Shown: positions 52,598-61,424, counted from the stretch's first letter. The stretch is 64,000 nt of DNA from JAAXHF01 sp963665955 (GCA_965231765.1 OZ246887.1:4712001-4776000); one strand, 5' to 3'. Notes: generated from the sequence alone by a model not told the origin. A program made the numbers and translations.

Positions 52598-52760
52598 ATG
52601 TCCTCCTAGTCTGCTGTGTCGGCGCTATTTTTCATAGGCAAGAGGGGGGCCAGAATGGGGTGTCTGGGCTGTGGAGAATGCACCTCATGCGCGTCGCTGG
52701 CGTCTCAAAAGGAGCGCCGCCAGACAGACACTCGGCCTGCACGCTGACGCGCCCGTTTCC

Positions 52761-53165
52761 TCACGCGACTTCCGGGGGCGGCGGCACCTCATGCGCCACA
52801 AAATACTGGATCAGATCCTGGGGCGTGATCAGACCGACGACCAGCCCTTGTCGGGTGACCGGCAAATGGTGCAGATGTTTCCCGCGGAGTAAGCGGATAA
52901 CGCTGTCGGCCGACGCAAACTCATCAACCGTTACCACGCATTCAGTCATGATTGTGCTGATCGGGACATCGGGTGAGGGTGCTTGCAGCAAAGCGCTCAG
53001 CAGATCACTCTCCGTCACGATACCAACAACCTGTCCGATATGATCGACAACAGGCAGTCCACTCACCTCAAGCCGGGCGAGTTCGCGGGCGGCCTGCTCA
53101 AGAGGTGTGTGGGGAAATGTTGCCACCACCCGAGCGTTCATAAACTGACGAGCATGTCCGTGCAT
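52761..53165 (-). CDS. CBS-pair protein (134 aa)
   Basis: Two CBS motifs make a Bateman module that binds adenine nucleotides: VVATFPHTPLEQAARELARL, LEVSGLPVVDHIGQVVGIVT, then TIMTECVVTVDEFASADSVI, GKHLHHLPVTRQGLVVGLIT. The start at 53165 (MHGHARQFM) follows GAGG; the open frame to 53228 adds 21 unsupported residues. There is no output domain, so it probably works by binding a partner. Confidence 0.88.
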   Translation of the reverse strand: MHGHARQFMNARVVATFPHTPLEQAARELARLEVSGLPVVDHIGQVVGIVTESDLLSALLQAPSPDVPISTIMTECVVTVDEFASADSVIRLLRGKHLHHLPVTRQGLVVGLITPQDLIQYFVAHEVPPPPEVA

Positions 53166-53556
53166 CTCTGACCTCACTTTTTCTGAAGAGACTCCGCGCA
53201 GGGGCTGTCCGCTGTGTGTGTAATACAAGCAGGATGTGTGCCGACTGCGAACCTGGGGCTCAGACGGGCTGTGTGGGCTTTGACAGCCCGTGCGGAAGCC
53301 TCTATTTTTTTATGAACGTGCGGACTGCCTCCTCCTCAAACCGGGAAGCAGCTCCCCCCTCAACTCAGGTTCTTGACAGGCCGAGCAGGTTCTTCATGCT
53401 GAGCAGGGGCACGCTCCCTGCATGCTTGTGTACACACTAGGAATAGTGATTGAAGAGCACCTTGGTACATTCTATTTCACGCTTGCACATCGGCCTGCTT
53501 TCCTGAGTGATCATCAGTATCGGAGGGGCAACAGGCTACCATTTTTTTAGGAGGGA
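53166..53556. other. Non-coding stretch with a hairpin
   Basis: No gene is supported here. GGGCTGT (53266-53272) and ACAGCCC (53283-53289) form a short hairpin, and a T-run follows 20 bases later. Near 53504-53545 the plus strand reads VIISIGGATGYHFF, which could be the first helix of the ion-channel relic that follows in another frame. Confidence 0.45.
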
Positions 53557-53787
53557 CACACCTGGCTTGAAGCCCTGTATATGACGGTGATTACCCTCTC
53601 GACCGTTGGCTTTCGGGAAGTGCGTCCGCTGAGCCCGACCGGCCAGATCTTCACGGTCGGCCTGGTGATCAGTGGGGTTGGCGTGGTCTTTTACACAATG
53701 GCTGCCTTGGCGGAGACTGAGCCCCTCAAAGAGATCGAGCGGCGGGTGAGTGGCGCCGTCGCACTCCCAAAGCAGACCGGCGCGTAG
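53557..53787 (+). pseudogene. Broken potassium-channel-like pore fragment
   Basis: The frame encodes HTWLEALYMTVITLSTVGF, REVRPLSPTGQIFTVGLVIS and GVGVVFYTMAALAE: a pore helix, filter and second helix of a two-TM K+ channel. The first helix is missing from this frame because of an in-frame stop at 53548; a likely piece of it (GGATGYHFF) lies in another frame across a run of seven T. The filter reads TVGFRE where a second Gly is expected (TVGFGE). No cytoplasmic TrkA domain follows. Frame damage, filter change and truncation agree on a dead gene. Confidence 0.6.
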
Positions 53788-53798
53788 CGTGGCTGTTC

Positions 53799-54239
53799 CT
53801 ATTTGGACTTTTTCTTTTTGCCTTTGCCTTCCTGTAACAGGCGTTGCAAATATTCCAAGAGGTCAGTTTCGGTCAGCATGCCGACCAGTTTCTTTGCCTC
53901 AACAACCGGCAGACACCCAAACTTTTCTCCCAACAGCACGTCCAGGGCGTCCTTGATGTCGGCATCCGCTTCGACGGAGACCACGCCTTTTGACATGACA
54001 TCACGAACCGCAATTTTTTCGAGCCACTGCTGGCGTTTATAGGCTGACACATTCAAAGCCGAGGAGAGCGAAGCTCTCAGCAGATCTCGTTGGGAGACCA
54101 TGCCGACCAGTCGATTACCGACTTGGATGACCGGCAGGTGCCGTAGTCGGCCCAGGCTCATAATGTCTTCAGCAATGTCTAGCGTATCGTTCGTCCGCAG
54201 CGTGACGATATCGGTTTGCATCAGGTCTTTGACTTTCAT
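53799..54239 (-). CDS. CBS-pair protein (146 aa)
   Basis: It has a second Bateman module: DLMQTDIVTLRTNDTLDIAE, RLRHLPVIQVGNRLVGMVSQ and DVMSKGVVSVEADADIKDAL, KFGCLPVVEAKKLVGMLTET. It ends in a lysine run (EGKGKKKKSK), which may bind nucleic acid or membrane. GGGGAGGA gives it a strong start. It overlaps nothing and is convergent with the channel relic. Confidence 0.9.
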   Translation of the reverse strand: MKVKDLMQTDIVTLRTNDTLDIAEDIMSLGRLRHLPVIQVGNRLVGMVSQRDLLRASLSSALNVSAYKRQQWLEKIAVRDVMSKGVVSVEADADIKDALDVLLGEKFGCLPVVEAKKLVGMLTETDLLEYLQRLLQEGKGKKKKSK

Positions 54240-54436
54240 ATCTTTATCCTCCCCCGGATCGCTATTCCCCCTGACGGATCGTTCCTCGTTTCCTCGTCCG
54301 TCGTGTGTCTGCCTGTCCGTCTCCCGCGCCGCGAGGCACTCCTGTCTCAGTCCCCGCGTATTCCGCGTACTTATTGTAGCGAGAATTCAGCAACCGGCAA
54401 ACACCCACACCTCTCGTCGTGAGACCATGGCCGTCT

Positions 54437-55648
54437 CTACCACTCCTCAAAGACATACGGCGCATGCCAGCGGCGACTGACGAGCAGTTGGCCCGCCTGG
54501 AGCCGTTTTTTCCGGAAGCCCAACAGGTGGAACATCTCCAATACAAACCAGCGCGCCAGCCGGGGATTGACGACCAGGGTCCCGGCCTGGTCCGGATGGC
54601 TGCGCACCCCGGGCAAAACCGGCAAGAACCGCTCAAGCTGAAGCGGCCGCAGCCACGCCGCAACCCGCAACCATACCGGCCGCACCTCTCGGACTAAGAA
54701 AAACCCGTCCGTTCCTTGGCCCTGATAGAGTGGCATCAGGACTTGCCCGGACTCACCGGCCAGAATCTGTCCGTGTCGATCCTGGGCTAAGAGCTGTCCC
54801 TGTTTGACCGGCTGGAAATTGGTATACCCGGGCTGCATCACAAACGCATCGCCGTCTTGGATGAGGTGATGATGACGGATTTCCAAAACGGGTGAGCGTG
54901 ACGGCCGGTGCCCCGCCTGGCCCCCGGCCTGTTCATGCCGACCGCTCAGTACGGGCAGATCTTGTGTCCGGATGCAGCCGGCCGTTGCCAACACACTCCA
55001 CAGCGCCGCCGTATGGTTCTCCACGGCCGCAGACGAGGCGTGCTGTCCGCCCTCAAAACCAATTGCGATATACCCCAAATCGCTCAGATAATTCAGGATT
55101 GTGCCATCCAGCTGTTCCTCTAAACCCAGAATCACTGGAGCCTGCAGACGAAACGCAAAACGCCGGTTGGGCAGGGTGTCGCCTATCACTACAAACGGTG
55201 TCCCGTCAGCAGACGTGGTGTGCAAATCGAGGAAAACAACTGGTCCGTGATGGTGTTCCAGGTGTGTGTCAATAGCCGCCAGGAGTTCGTGTTGTTCCCT
55301 GTCTTCCGAGGTCGCTGCCGCCGCTTCAGCCGTTTCAGCCTGTTCAGCAATCCGCTTGTGTAGCGTCTGTAGGTGTTCAGGTAACCACAGCCGATTCAGA
55401 TCTTCGTGTATGTACCGACTGCCCTGGGCCAGCGCAGCTCGGTTCCCGGCCAGGGCCAGCAGCTTGCCCCGAAAGGGGAGCGACAGGGACTGGAGACGGT
55501 GCAGAACGCGCTGCAAAGCAAACACCCCGGCTGGCTCATTGCCATGCATCCCCCCAATACCGATGACCAGCGGCCCGGCCGGGTCCTCTCCATAGTGGCC
55601 CAGCAGGCGTGGAAAAATGTCTGACTGAGCCGGCGTCTCAGGCGTCAT
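54437..55648 (-). CDS. Succinylglutamate desuccinylase/aspartoacylase-family metallopeptidase
   Basis: The zinc site of this M14-like family is visible: GIGGMHGNEPAGVFAL (His and Glu ligands, about 32-37), HEDLNRLW, and VFLDLHTTSADGTPF (second His, about 142). The catalytic Glu is expected in VLGLEEQLDG or GFEGGQHAS. The last ~110 residues form a beta-rich domain (PGYTNFQPVKQGQLLAQDRH). Family members remove acyl groups from N-acyl amino acids or trim peptides. The ATG at 55648 overlaps the preceding ligase-like gene by 11 bases, so the two products probably work in one pathway. Confidence 0.82.
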   Translation of the reverse strand: MTPETPAQSDIFPRLLGHYGEDPAGPLVIGIGGMHGNEPAGVFALQRVLHRLQSLSLPFRGKLLALAGNRAALAQGSRYIHEDLNRLWLPEHLQTLHKRIAEQAETAEAAAATSEDREQHELLAAIDTHLEHHHGPVVFLDLHTTSADGTPFVVIGDTLPNRRFAFRLQAPVILGLEEQLDGTILNYLSDLGYIAIGFEGGQHASSAAVENHTAALWSVLATAGCIRTQDLPVLSGRHEQAGGQAGHRPSRSPVLEIRHHHLIQDGDAFVMQPGYTNFQPVKQGQLLAQDRHGQILAGESGQVLMPLYQGQGTDGFFLVREVRPVWLRVAAWLRPLQLERFLPVLPGVRSHPDQAGTLVVNPRLARWFVLEMFHLLGFRKKRLQAGQLLVSRRWHAPYVFEEW

Positions 55649-57578
55649 GCGGCGGCGCGTCCTTCGCGTTCCGGGCAGACTGCTCAAGCAGCCGGGCCGT
55701 AATATTCAGGATATCACGCTCTGTCACAATCCCTACCAGCCGCTCCTCTTTGACCACCAGCAAATAGTCACTTTTTTCCTGCCGCATGCGGGCCACCGCA
55801 TCCAAGACCGGGGTTTCCGGAGTAACGGTAAAAGGGGTCGGCTGCATGACTGCCCCGACCGACACCGGGTCGCCGTCGGTCTGCCGCACGGACGGACTGC
55901 AATAATGCAGGACCTCAAAGCACGAGATCAGGCCGGCCAACTTGCCGTGTTCGTCTTCAACCGGGATGTGTCGAATCCGTTTCCAGTCCATCAAGTTGGC
56001 GACCAGGTCTACCGGTTCATCGGGATGCACTGTGAACAGGTCGGTCGTCATGAACTCTTCAATACGTAAGGCGTGCGGCTGTCCGCCCTGGCCTTCTGCC
56101 ACGCTGGCCAGCTGCCATTCATGCACAGGATCTCCCTCCCATTGCCGGTGTACCGTTGCGGCGGTAAGTGCACTCAACAGTGCCTCTTTGGTGCCCGTGG
56201 CCTGCATGTCTGACAAAGAGTGCAGCAACCAGTGCGACCCGGTGCGGCCTGAATCCACCCGCTGGTCTATCACTCCCAGGTAGCAATCAATGTCCGCAGC
56301 GTGCAAGCCGGCGGTGCGCAATCCCTGTCGAGCCAGGGGTAATAACTCTTGACGAATCAAGTCGCGAGCCGGCACGACTTTCCCACCCAGCCAGGTAAAC
56401 TGAGCGTCGAGTCCCATCTGAGCCGCTGCCAGAAAGTTGGTCTCGGCATCGTGGAAGGGCATTTTTTTGGTGACATCCCCATACGTATGTGGGCCGCCAC
56501 TCAGCAGGCCGAGGAAAAATGCCGCATTGGCCACTTCGTCGCGGACGGTTGGACCAGCTGGCAGGACGCGGTTCTCAATCCGGATATGGGCCTTGCCGTC
56601 CCCAATGCCAAAGCAGCCTCTGTTCCAGCGATACACCGTCCCGGTATGGGCGCGCAGGGCTTGCAGGCCGGGCAGCTTGCCCTGGCCGAGCAAACGCAAG
56701 GAATCCTCGTGCAACGATATGCCGAGCAGGACCCGGAAGCGGGCCAAATCTTCTTGGATCAGTTCGAGTATAGAGTCTTGCACCCACTGCTGACCAAAGC
56801 TCACTCGCGGGGCACGCTCGCGCATGTGATGGCCTGCGCTGCGCGTATCAACCGCCTGTTGGAACAGTGGAATCCGGGTCTCTCGCCACAACCGGCGTCC
56901 GAACAGGAGGGGGGAATTGGTTGCAGCCGCCAGGAGCGGCGCAGTGATGGCTTGGGCGATGTTATAACACGCGGCAAACTCGGCCGGCTCGACTTGGTAA
57001 TGGACTTGAAAACTGGTGCAGCCGGCTTCTAACATGACCGAGTCATGCTTGACGCTCAGTTCATCGGCCCCCTTGAGTTGAAATTCATAATCTCCCCCCC
57101 GCAAGCGGGTCATGGCTGTATTCAGCGCCTGGTAGCGAGGGGCGGGAGTCATATTGTTCAGCGCCAGATCAGACTTGCGCAGCGTCGGTAAAATGCCAGT
57201 CAAGGCCAGCTCAGCATCACACTGGTGGGCGACCGCCCTGCCTTTTGCGAGGAGGGTGCTGAGCTGCTGTTCGAGTTGACTCAGGCAGTCGGCCTGAAAC
57301 ACCAGCGGGTCAAGATTGATCTCCAGGTTAAACAGCCCCAGCTCTGTTGTGTAATGCGGGTCCTCAAGCCGTTCAAGGATCTCCAGCGCAATCGGTGCCG
57401 GGCGCCACGCCGCGTCAACTAAAAAAAGCTCTTGTTCGGCGCCAATCCGATGCACGCCGGACTCGATGATGCCAGTGGCCAGCATATGTTCCAGCGCCCG
57501 GATATCAGCCAGTAAGTGTGAGATAAACAAGCGGAGTTGTGCAGCATCATGATCGGGGTGTATGTCTTGGGCTCCCAC
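55638..57578 (-). CDS. GCS2-family carboxylate-amine ligase fused to CBS domains
   Basis: Residues ~30-460 resemble glutamate-cysteine ligases of the GCS2 type: RIGAEQELFLVDAAWRPAP, LGLFNLEINLDPLVF, SVMLEAGCTSFQVHYQVEPA and RIENRVLPAGPTVRDEVANA. These supply Mg-ATP and glutamate contacts. From ~510 two CBS motifs follow (MTTDLFTVHPDEPVDLVANL; RQEKSDYLLVVKEERLVGIV), suggesting nucleotide control. I start at the GTG at 57578 after AGAGAGGA (646 residues); an open frame to 57746 adds nothing conserved. The overlapped metallopeptidase points to a pathway that joins and then trims a glutamyl or acyl-amino acid. The substrate is unknown. Confidence 0.82.
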   Translation of the reverse strand: MGAQDIHPDHDAAQLRLFISHLLADIRALEHMLATGIIESGVHRIGAEQELFLVDAAWRPAPIALEILERLEDPHYTTELGLFNLEINLDPLVFQADCLSQLEQQLSTLLAKGRAVAHQCDAELALTGILPTLRKSDLALNNMTPAPRYQALNTAMTRLRGGDYEFQLKGADELSVKHDSVMLEAGCTSFQVHYQVEPAEFAACYNIAQAITAPLLAAATNSPLLFGRRLWRETRIPLFQQAVDTRSAGHHMRERAPRVSFGQQWVQDSILELIQEDLARFRVLLGISLHEDSLRLLGQGKLPGLQALRAHTGTVYRWNRGCFGIGDGKAHIRIENRVLPAGPTVRDEVANAAFFLGLLSGGPHTYGDVTKKMPFHDAETNFLAAAQMGLDAQFTWLGGKVVPARDLIRQELLPLARQGLRTAGLHAADIDCYLGVIDQRVDSGRTGSHWLLHSLSDMQATGTKEALLSALTAATVHRQWEGDPVHEWQLASVAEGQGGQPHALRIEEFMTTDLFTVHPDEPVDLVANLMDWKRIRHIPVEDEHGKLAGLISCFEVLHYCSPSVRQTDGDPVSVGAVMQPTPFTVTPETPVLDAVARMRQEKSDYLLVVKEERLVGIVTERDILNITARLLEQSARNAKDAPPHDA

Positions 57579-57746
57579 GCTATAGTCCTCTCTTTGTGGC
57601 ACCGCTGAGACAGTGCAATTCGGATACCAAGGAAAATGAACAGAAAACCGAAGAAAAGGGAAGAGTATGGGTGAAAACGGGAAGGCATTTTTGCTTGCTT
57701 TAGAGGAGCTGTTGCGCCGCAGCGCGTAAGCGGTCCCCGCGGCCAA

Positions 57747-58172
57747 TCACCCCACCCACGGATTGAAGACCGGGACCGCTGTCCCGTGAAAGTCGCTTGT
57801 GTTACGGGTGCAGACGGTGAGACCCTGCACAGACGCGGTGGCCGGGATGAAGAGATCCGGCTGGCTGAACGTCATTGCGCGTGCTCGCCCCCGGGCCACC
57901 ATGCGGCGCCATTCCAGGATCACCTCCTCGTCCACGGGCAGGATGCGGCCGGCAAACCAGGGCCGCAGCTGCTGGTCAAGCCACTGGGTGAGCGCGTTGC
58001 GAAACGCAGGGTCCGTCTGTTTTTCGATGCCATAGCGAATCTCGGCCACGGTGACGCTGCTGAGGAAGAGGCTGTCTGCGGCTTGCTCATCGGCCCAGGC
58101 TTTGACATGCCGATCAGGACGCTGCTTGCGGAGTTCGGAGATAACATTCGTGTCGAGCAGCCATCCCGTCAC
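57747..58172 (-). CDS. VapC/FitB-type PIN-domain toxin
   Basis: The 141 residues match the FitB-like branch: LLDTNVISELRKQRPDRHVK (Asp near 7), SSVTVAEIRYGIEKQTDP (Glu near 44), SQPDLFIPATASVQGLTVCT (Asp near 105) and RNTSDF. The usual second residue after PD is Ala or Cys and the block usually reads PDALIAATA; here PDLFIPATA, a mild change. It follows its antitoxin with a four-base overlap. Confidence 0.88.
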   Translation of the reverse strand: MTGWLLDTNVISELRKQRPDRHVKAWADEQAADSLFLSSVTVAEIRYGIEKQTDPAFRNALTQWLDQQLRPWFAGRILPVDEEVILEWRRMVARGRARAMTFSQPDLFIPATASVQGLTVCTRNTSDFHGTAVPVFNPWVG

Positions 58173-58438
58173 AGCTCGACCTCACGGACTGGGCTCCGAA
58201 TCCCGTCTTCCCCGAACTGGAGACGGCTCAGCGGGGACTGAGACAGGAGGGCATGCAGACTGGTCGGGTGCTGCCGTGCCCGGAGGGCGTCGAATTCGTC
58301 GGCGGCGACGATGACCACGGCGTCTTTGCCGTACACTGTGACCCGCTGCGGCTGCCCAGCCGTGGCCCGGCGCACGAGTTCGCTGAACCTTGCCTTAGCC
58401 TCTCCCAACTTCCAGCCGGAAGTTGGGAGAGGACCCAT
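58169..58438 (-). CDS. Phd/YefM-type antitoxin of the VapC pair
   Basis: It has the Phd fold in 89 residues: WKLGEAKARFSELVRRATAG, QPQRVTVYGKDAVVIVAADE, FDALRARQ. The C-terminal ~30 residues (LHALLSQSPLSRL) wrap the toxin. A perfect palindrome covers codons 2-13. The ATG at 58438 overlaps no other gene. The antitoxin-first order and four-base overlap are classical. Confidence 0.88.
   Translation of the reverse strand: MGPLPTSGWKLGEAKARFSELVRRATAGQPQRVTVYGKDAVVIVAADEFDALRARQHPTSLHALLSQSPLSRLQFGEDGIRSPVREVEL
58399..58432. promoter_or_regulatory. Perfect 15-base inverted repeat inside the antitoxin start
   Basis: CCTCTCCCAACTTCC (58399-58413) pairs exactly with GGAAGTTGGGAGAGG (58418-58432), loop AGCC. 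It lies within the first 13 codons of the Phd-type gene, six bases from the ATG. It could be an operator or a hairpin that hides the ribosome-binding region. Confidence 0.6.
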
Positions 58439-58702
58439 CTGTCTGGCGTGATGAGATTTGCTTATGGAATGTTCTCCGTATGACCAAGTTAGTCAAATTT
58501 ATGTCCCACACCAGCATTCGTCAAGCATGCTGCCCGGCCGTTCCAATCCCATCCCTGCCGTAAACCGCTTGCTCTCTGATCCATTGACTGACTGGCAATC
58601 GATATGCAGCCGGGCATATTGCAATCTGTGGCCAGGACAGATAAGTCACCTGTATCATTAGTGTCCGCACGGACGTTGATGGGTATACTGAGTATAGCCT
58701 GG

Positions 58703-58775
58703 GGCGGCGTACCCAAGTGGTTAAGGGAGCGGTCTGCAAAACCGCCATTCACCGGTTCAAATCCGGTCGCCGCCT
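58703..58775 (+). tRNA. tRNA-Cys (anticodon GCA)
   Basis: Acceptor GGCGGCG with CGCCGCC, anticodon arm GCGGT-CTGCAAA-ACCGC with anticodon GCA, T-arm ACCGG-TTCAAAT-CCGGT. No CCA is encoded; TTTTT follows at once and may end transcription. The lpxA gene is convergent. Confidence 0.95.
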
Positions 58776-58784
58776 TTTTCTCCC

Positions 58785-59609
58785 TCACTCCTCTTCCTGC
58801 GCGTCCCCAAATTTGCCAAACCCTCTTTGGTGTGTCTGGCGTGGACCCAAACACACCCCCCGTTCTGATTGCTGAATAAAATCGAGCAAGGTGAGAACCT
58901 CGGGTGAACACGGCTCTCGGCGTAACATTTCGACTGCCCGTTTCATATTGACCTTGTGCCGGAACAGGCGTGAGAATACGACCCGGAGAGCCCGAATCTG
59001 GTCGCGGCTGAAGCCAGCCCGGCGCAGGCCAATACTATTCAGTCCTCTGACGGTATGGGTGCCGTCCATGATGCAAAACGGGGGCACGTCACGACTGGTG
59101 CGGGACAGGCCGCGCAAGAGAGCCAAGGTGCCTATGCGGACGAATTGATGTACGACACAGTTGCCGGACACAAAGGCATGATCTTCGACCTGAACATGGC
59201 CAGCCAATAGCGCCCCGCCAGCGAGAATAATGTGGTTGCCGATGTGACAGTTGTGCGCCACATGTGCGTTTTGCATCAGGTAATTGTCATCCCCAATCTG
59301 GGTGGCACTGCCCTCAGTCGTTCCCCGATGGACTTGGCTATGCTCACGAAAGACGTTGCGGTGGCCGATTTTGAGAAAGGTTTGCTGCTGCGCGTAGCTG
59401 AAATCTTGTGGTTCGTGGCCAATCACCGCGCCCATATGAATCACGTTGTCCTCGCCAATATCCGTCCAGCCGGTCAGCACGGAATGGGCCAGGACACGGG
59501 TACCGCGTCCAATCCGAACCTGTCCATCAATGACAACGTATGGACCAATGTCTGCTGCGGGATCAATCTCCGCCCGAGGATCAACGAGAGCGGTTGGATG
59601 AATCGGCAT
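58785..59609 (-). CDS. lpxA: Acyl-ACP-UDP-N-acetylglucosamine O-acyltransferase
   Basis: It adds the first acyl chain to UDP-GlcNAc in lipid A synthesis and proves a lipopolysaccharide-type outer membrane. The left-handed beta helix shows hexapeptide repeats (IDPAADIGPYVVIDGQVRIG; GDDNYLMQNAHVAHNCHIGN). The catalytic His is in AHVAHNCHIG, and GNCVVHQFVRIGTLALLRGL is typical. The ATG at 59609 gives 274 residues; the longer open frame runs through tRNA-Gly. lpxB, lpxD and fabZ, the usual neighbours, are absent. Confidence 0.95.
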   Translation of the reverse strand: MPIHPTALVDPRAEIDPAADIGPYVVIDGQVRIGRGTRVLAHSVLTGWTDIGEDNVIHMGAVIGHEPQDFSYAQQQTFLKIGHRNVFREHSQVHRGTTEGSATQIGDDNYLMQNAHVAHNCHIGNHIILAGGALLAGHVQVEDHAFVSGNCVVHQFVRIGTLALLRGLSRTSRDVPPFCIMDGTHTVRGLNSIGLRRAGFSRDQIRALRVVFSRLFRHKVNMKRAVEMLRREPCSPEVLTLLDFIQQSERGVCLGPRQTHQRGFGKFGDAQEEE

Positions 59610-59700
59610 GGGAAGGTACACAAGCAGGAGAGGGGGCGGAGCTTTGATCGTTTTGGTCTTTTTGATGAAGAAAAGTTTGATGTTTACGTCAGAGAAGGGA

Positions 59701-59772
<72 letters not shown>

Positions 59773-59821
59773 AGGTCCTGGTCATGATATGAGGAAGAAA
59801 AAGGATGATTGAACAGAAAGA

Positions 59822-59938
59822 CCCCGGCCTCGTCCTACTCTCCCACCTCCAAAGGGGGCAGTACCATCGGCGCTGGAGGGCTTAACGGCCGTGTTCGGGA
59901 TGGGAACGGGTGTGGCCCCTCCGCCATCAAGACCGGGG
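59822..59938 (-). rRNA. rrf: 5S ribosomal RNA, not linked to 16S or 23S
   Basis: The minus strand reads as a complete 5S rRNA of about 116 bases. The loop sequence CACACCCGTTCCCATCCCGA, the following ACACGGCCGTTAAGCC and the GGTACTGC block are all canonical. The ends CCCCGG...CCGGGG pair. Upstream, where 23S would be expected, lies the gspF leader, so the gene stands alone with its own promoter. Confidence 0.95.
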
Positions 59939-59958
59939 GAATTTTTCTGTTGCAGGAA

Positions 59959-59986
59959 GTGATACCATATGAGAGCAGTATGTCAA
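59959..59986 (-). promoter_or_regulatory. Promoter of the 5S rRNA gene
   Basis: On the minus strand TTGACA (59986-59981) is followed after 16 bases by TATCAC (59964-59959). Start of transcription would be near 59951, about 12 bases before the mature 5S. Inverted GTCAAG / CTTGAC around 59982-60000 overlaps the -35 box. Confidence 0.55.
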
Positions 59987-60178
59987 GTCCGCTGCTTGAC
60001 TCTCTTGTCCCTGGTCCGTAAGATTCTGAAAATACAGACAAAATACAATATACTTCAGTCTACACCGCTCCTGATTGCAGTCTGATGGCGTCGCTATTGT
60101 GTAAGAGTCCGCCAAATTGTATATACAGCCCCCTGCAAAAACAGCGAGACATACAACACGGCTGTGAGCACGATACGT

Positions 60179-61408
60179 ATGCCACAATTTCACTATCAAG
60201 CGACGACCCCCCAAGGAAAGATTATTGAAGGTGTCATGGAGGCAGGGGCAGAGCGACTCGTGGTCTCCCGTCTGCATGACCAGGGCTATCTGCCGCTCAA
60301 AATCAACCTGCCCGGACCAGGCACGGGAAAAACCGCCAGCCAGGGTTTGTCTCTGCCCGTCTTAGGCAGGGGAGCAGTCCGCCAACGGGACCTGCTGCTG
60401 CTGACACAAGAGCTGGCAACCCTCTTATCCGCTGGTTTGCCCCTTGACCGGGCATTGTCTGTGTTGATCGGACTGACACACAAGGCGCAACTGCGCCAAG
60501 CGGTCGAACAGATCTTGAATAAAGTGAAGCAGGGACAATCGTTAGCGGAGGCGTTAGCCGAGTATCCGAAGATTTTCCCGCCTTTGTACGTCAATATGAT
60601 TAAGGCCGGTGAGATGGGTGGATTTCTTGACACTGCCTTGGAGCGTTTGGCCGAATATTTAGAGCGCGCCCAAGAAGTCCAGGAAGAGGTGAAGTCTGCC
60701 ATTGCCTACCCAGCCATTCTTGTTCTTGTTGGAGGAGCAGCAATCGTCCTGATGTTTACATTCGTTCTGCCAAAATTTGCTGTCATGTTCGAGGATATGG
60801 GCGATGCGTTGCCCCTCTCAACCCGCTTTTTGCTGGCAGTGAGCTATTATCTTCAGACTTATTGGTGGCTCCCTCTGCTCAGCACGGTTGGGGGCGGGTA
60901 CGGCATATGGCGCTATATTGCGACACCCCAGGGGCGTTTTGCCTGGGACGGCTGGAGTCTCCGGCTGGTATTGATTGGCCAGCTGTTGCAGAAACGAGAA
61001 GTCGGACGTTTTGCTCGGACCTTAGGCACCTTACTCCAGAGCGGTGTGCCGTTGTTGCAAGCGCTTGAGCTGGTCGAAGAGGTGGTTGGGAATCAAGTCA
61101 TTAGTCGCTCTCTCAAAGATGTCCGAGCTGGCATCCGGGAAGGGCAAGGCATCGCTGGCCCGCTCGGTGCGAGTGGCGTGTTCCCATCTCTGGCCTTGCA
61201 GATGGTCAGTGTGGGTGAAGAAACAGGCCGTCTGGATGAGATGCTGATGCAGGTGGCCGCATATTATGAACGCGACACGCAGACGCAACTGCGACGCCTG
61301 ACGTCACTTGTTGAGCCAGTCTTAATCTTGACGATGGGGCTGATCGTTGGATTTGTGGTCATCGCCATGCTTTTAGGGGTTTTTAGTATCAATGATGTAT
61401 CGTTCTGA
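60179..61408 (+). CDS. gspF: Type II secretion system inner-membrane protein GspF
   Basis: It is the polytopic platform protein of the type II secretion machine. Two similar halves each carry the T2SSF helical domain: LLLTQELATLLSAGLPLDRA near 75 and EVGRFARTLGTLLQSGVPLL near 275. Three membrane helices (ILVLVGGAAIVLMFTFVLP and the final LILTMGLIVGFVVIAMLLG) are typical, as is the end GVFSINDVSF. The ATG at 60179 (MPQFHYQATTPQGK) matches family starts; a GTG at 60164 is also open. Confidence 0.94.
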   Translation: MPQFHYQATTPQGKIIEGVMEAGAERLVVSRLHDQGYLPLKINLPGPGTGKTASQGLSLPVLGRGAVRQRDLLLLTQELATLLSAGLPLDRALSVLIGLTHKAQLRQAVEQILNKVKQGQSLAEALAEYPKIFPPLYVNMIKAGEMGGFLDTALERLAEYLERAQEVQEEVKSAIAYPAILVLVGGAAIVLMFTFVLPKFAVMFEDMGDALPLSTRFLLAVSYYLQTYWWLPLLSTVGGGYGIWRYIATPQGRFAWDGWSLRLVLIGQLLQKREVGRFARTLGTLLQSGVPLLQALELVEEVVGNQVISRSLKDVRAGIREGQGIAGPLGASGVFPSLALQMVSVGEETGRLDEMLMQVAAYYERDTQTQLRRLTSLVEPVLILTMGLIVGFVVIAMLLGVFSINDVSF

Positions 61409-61424
61409 GAAGGAGACGTACGAG

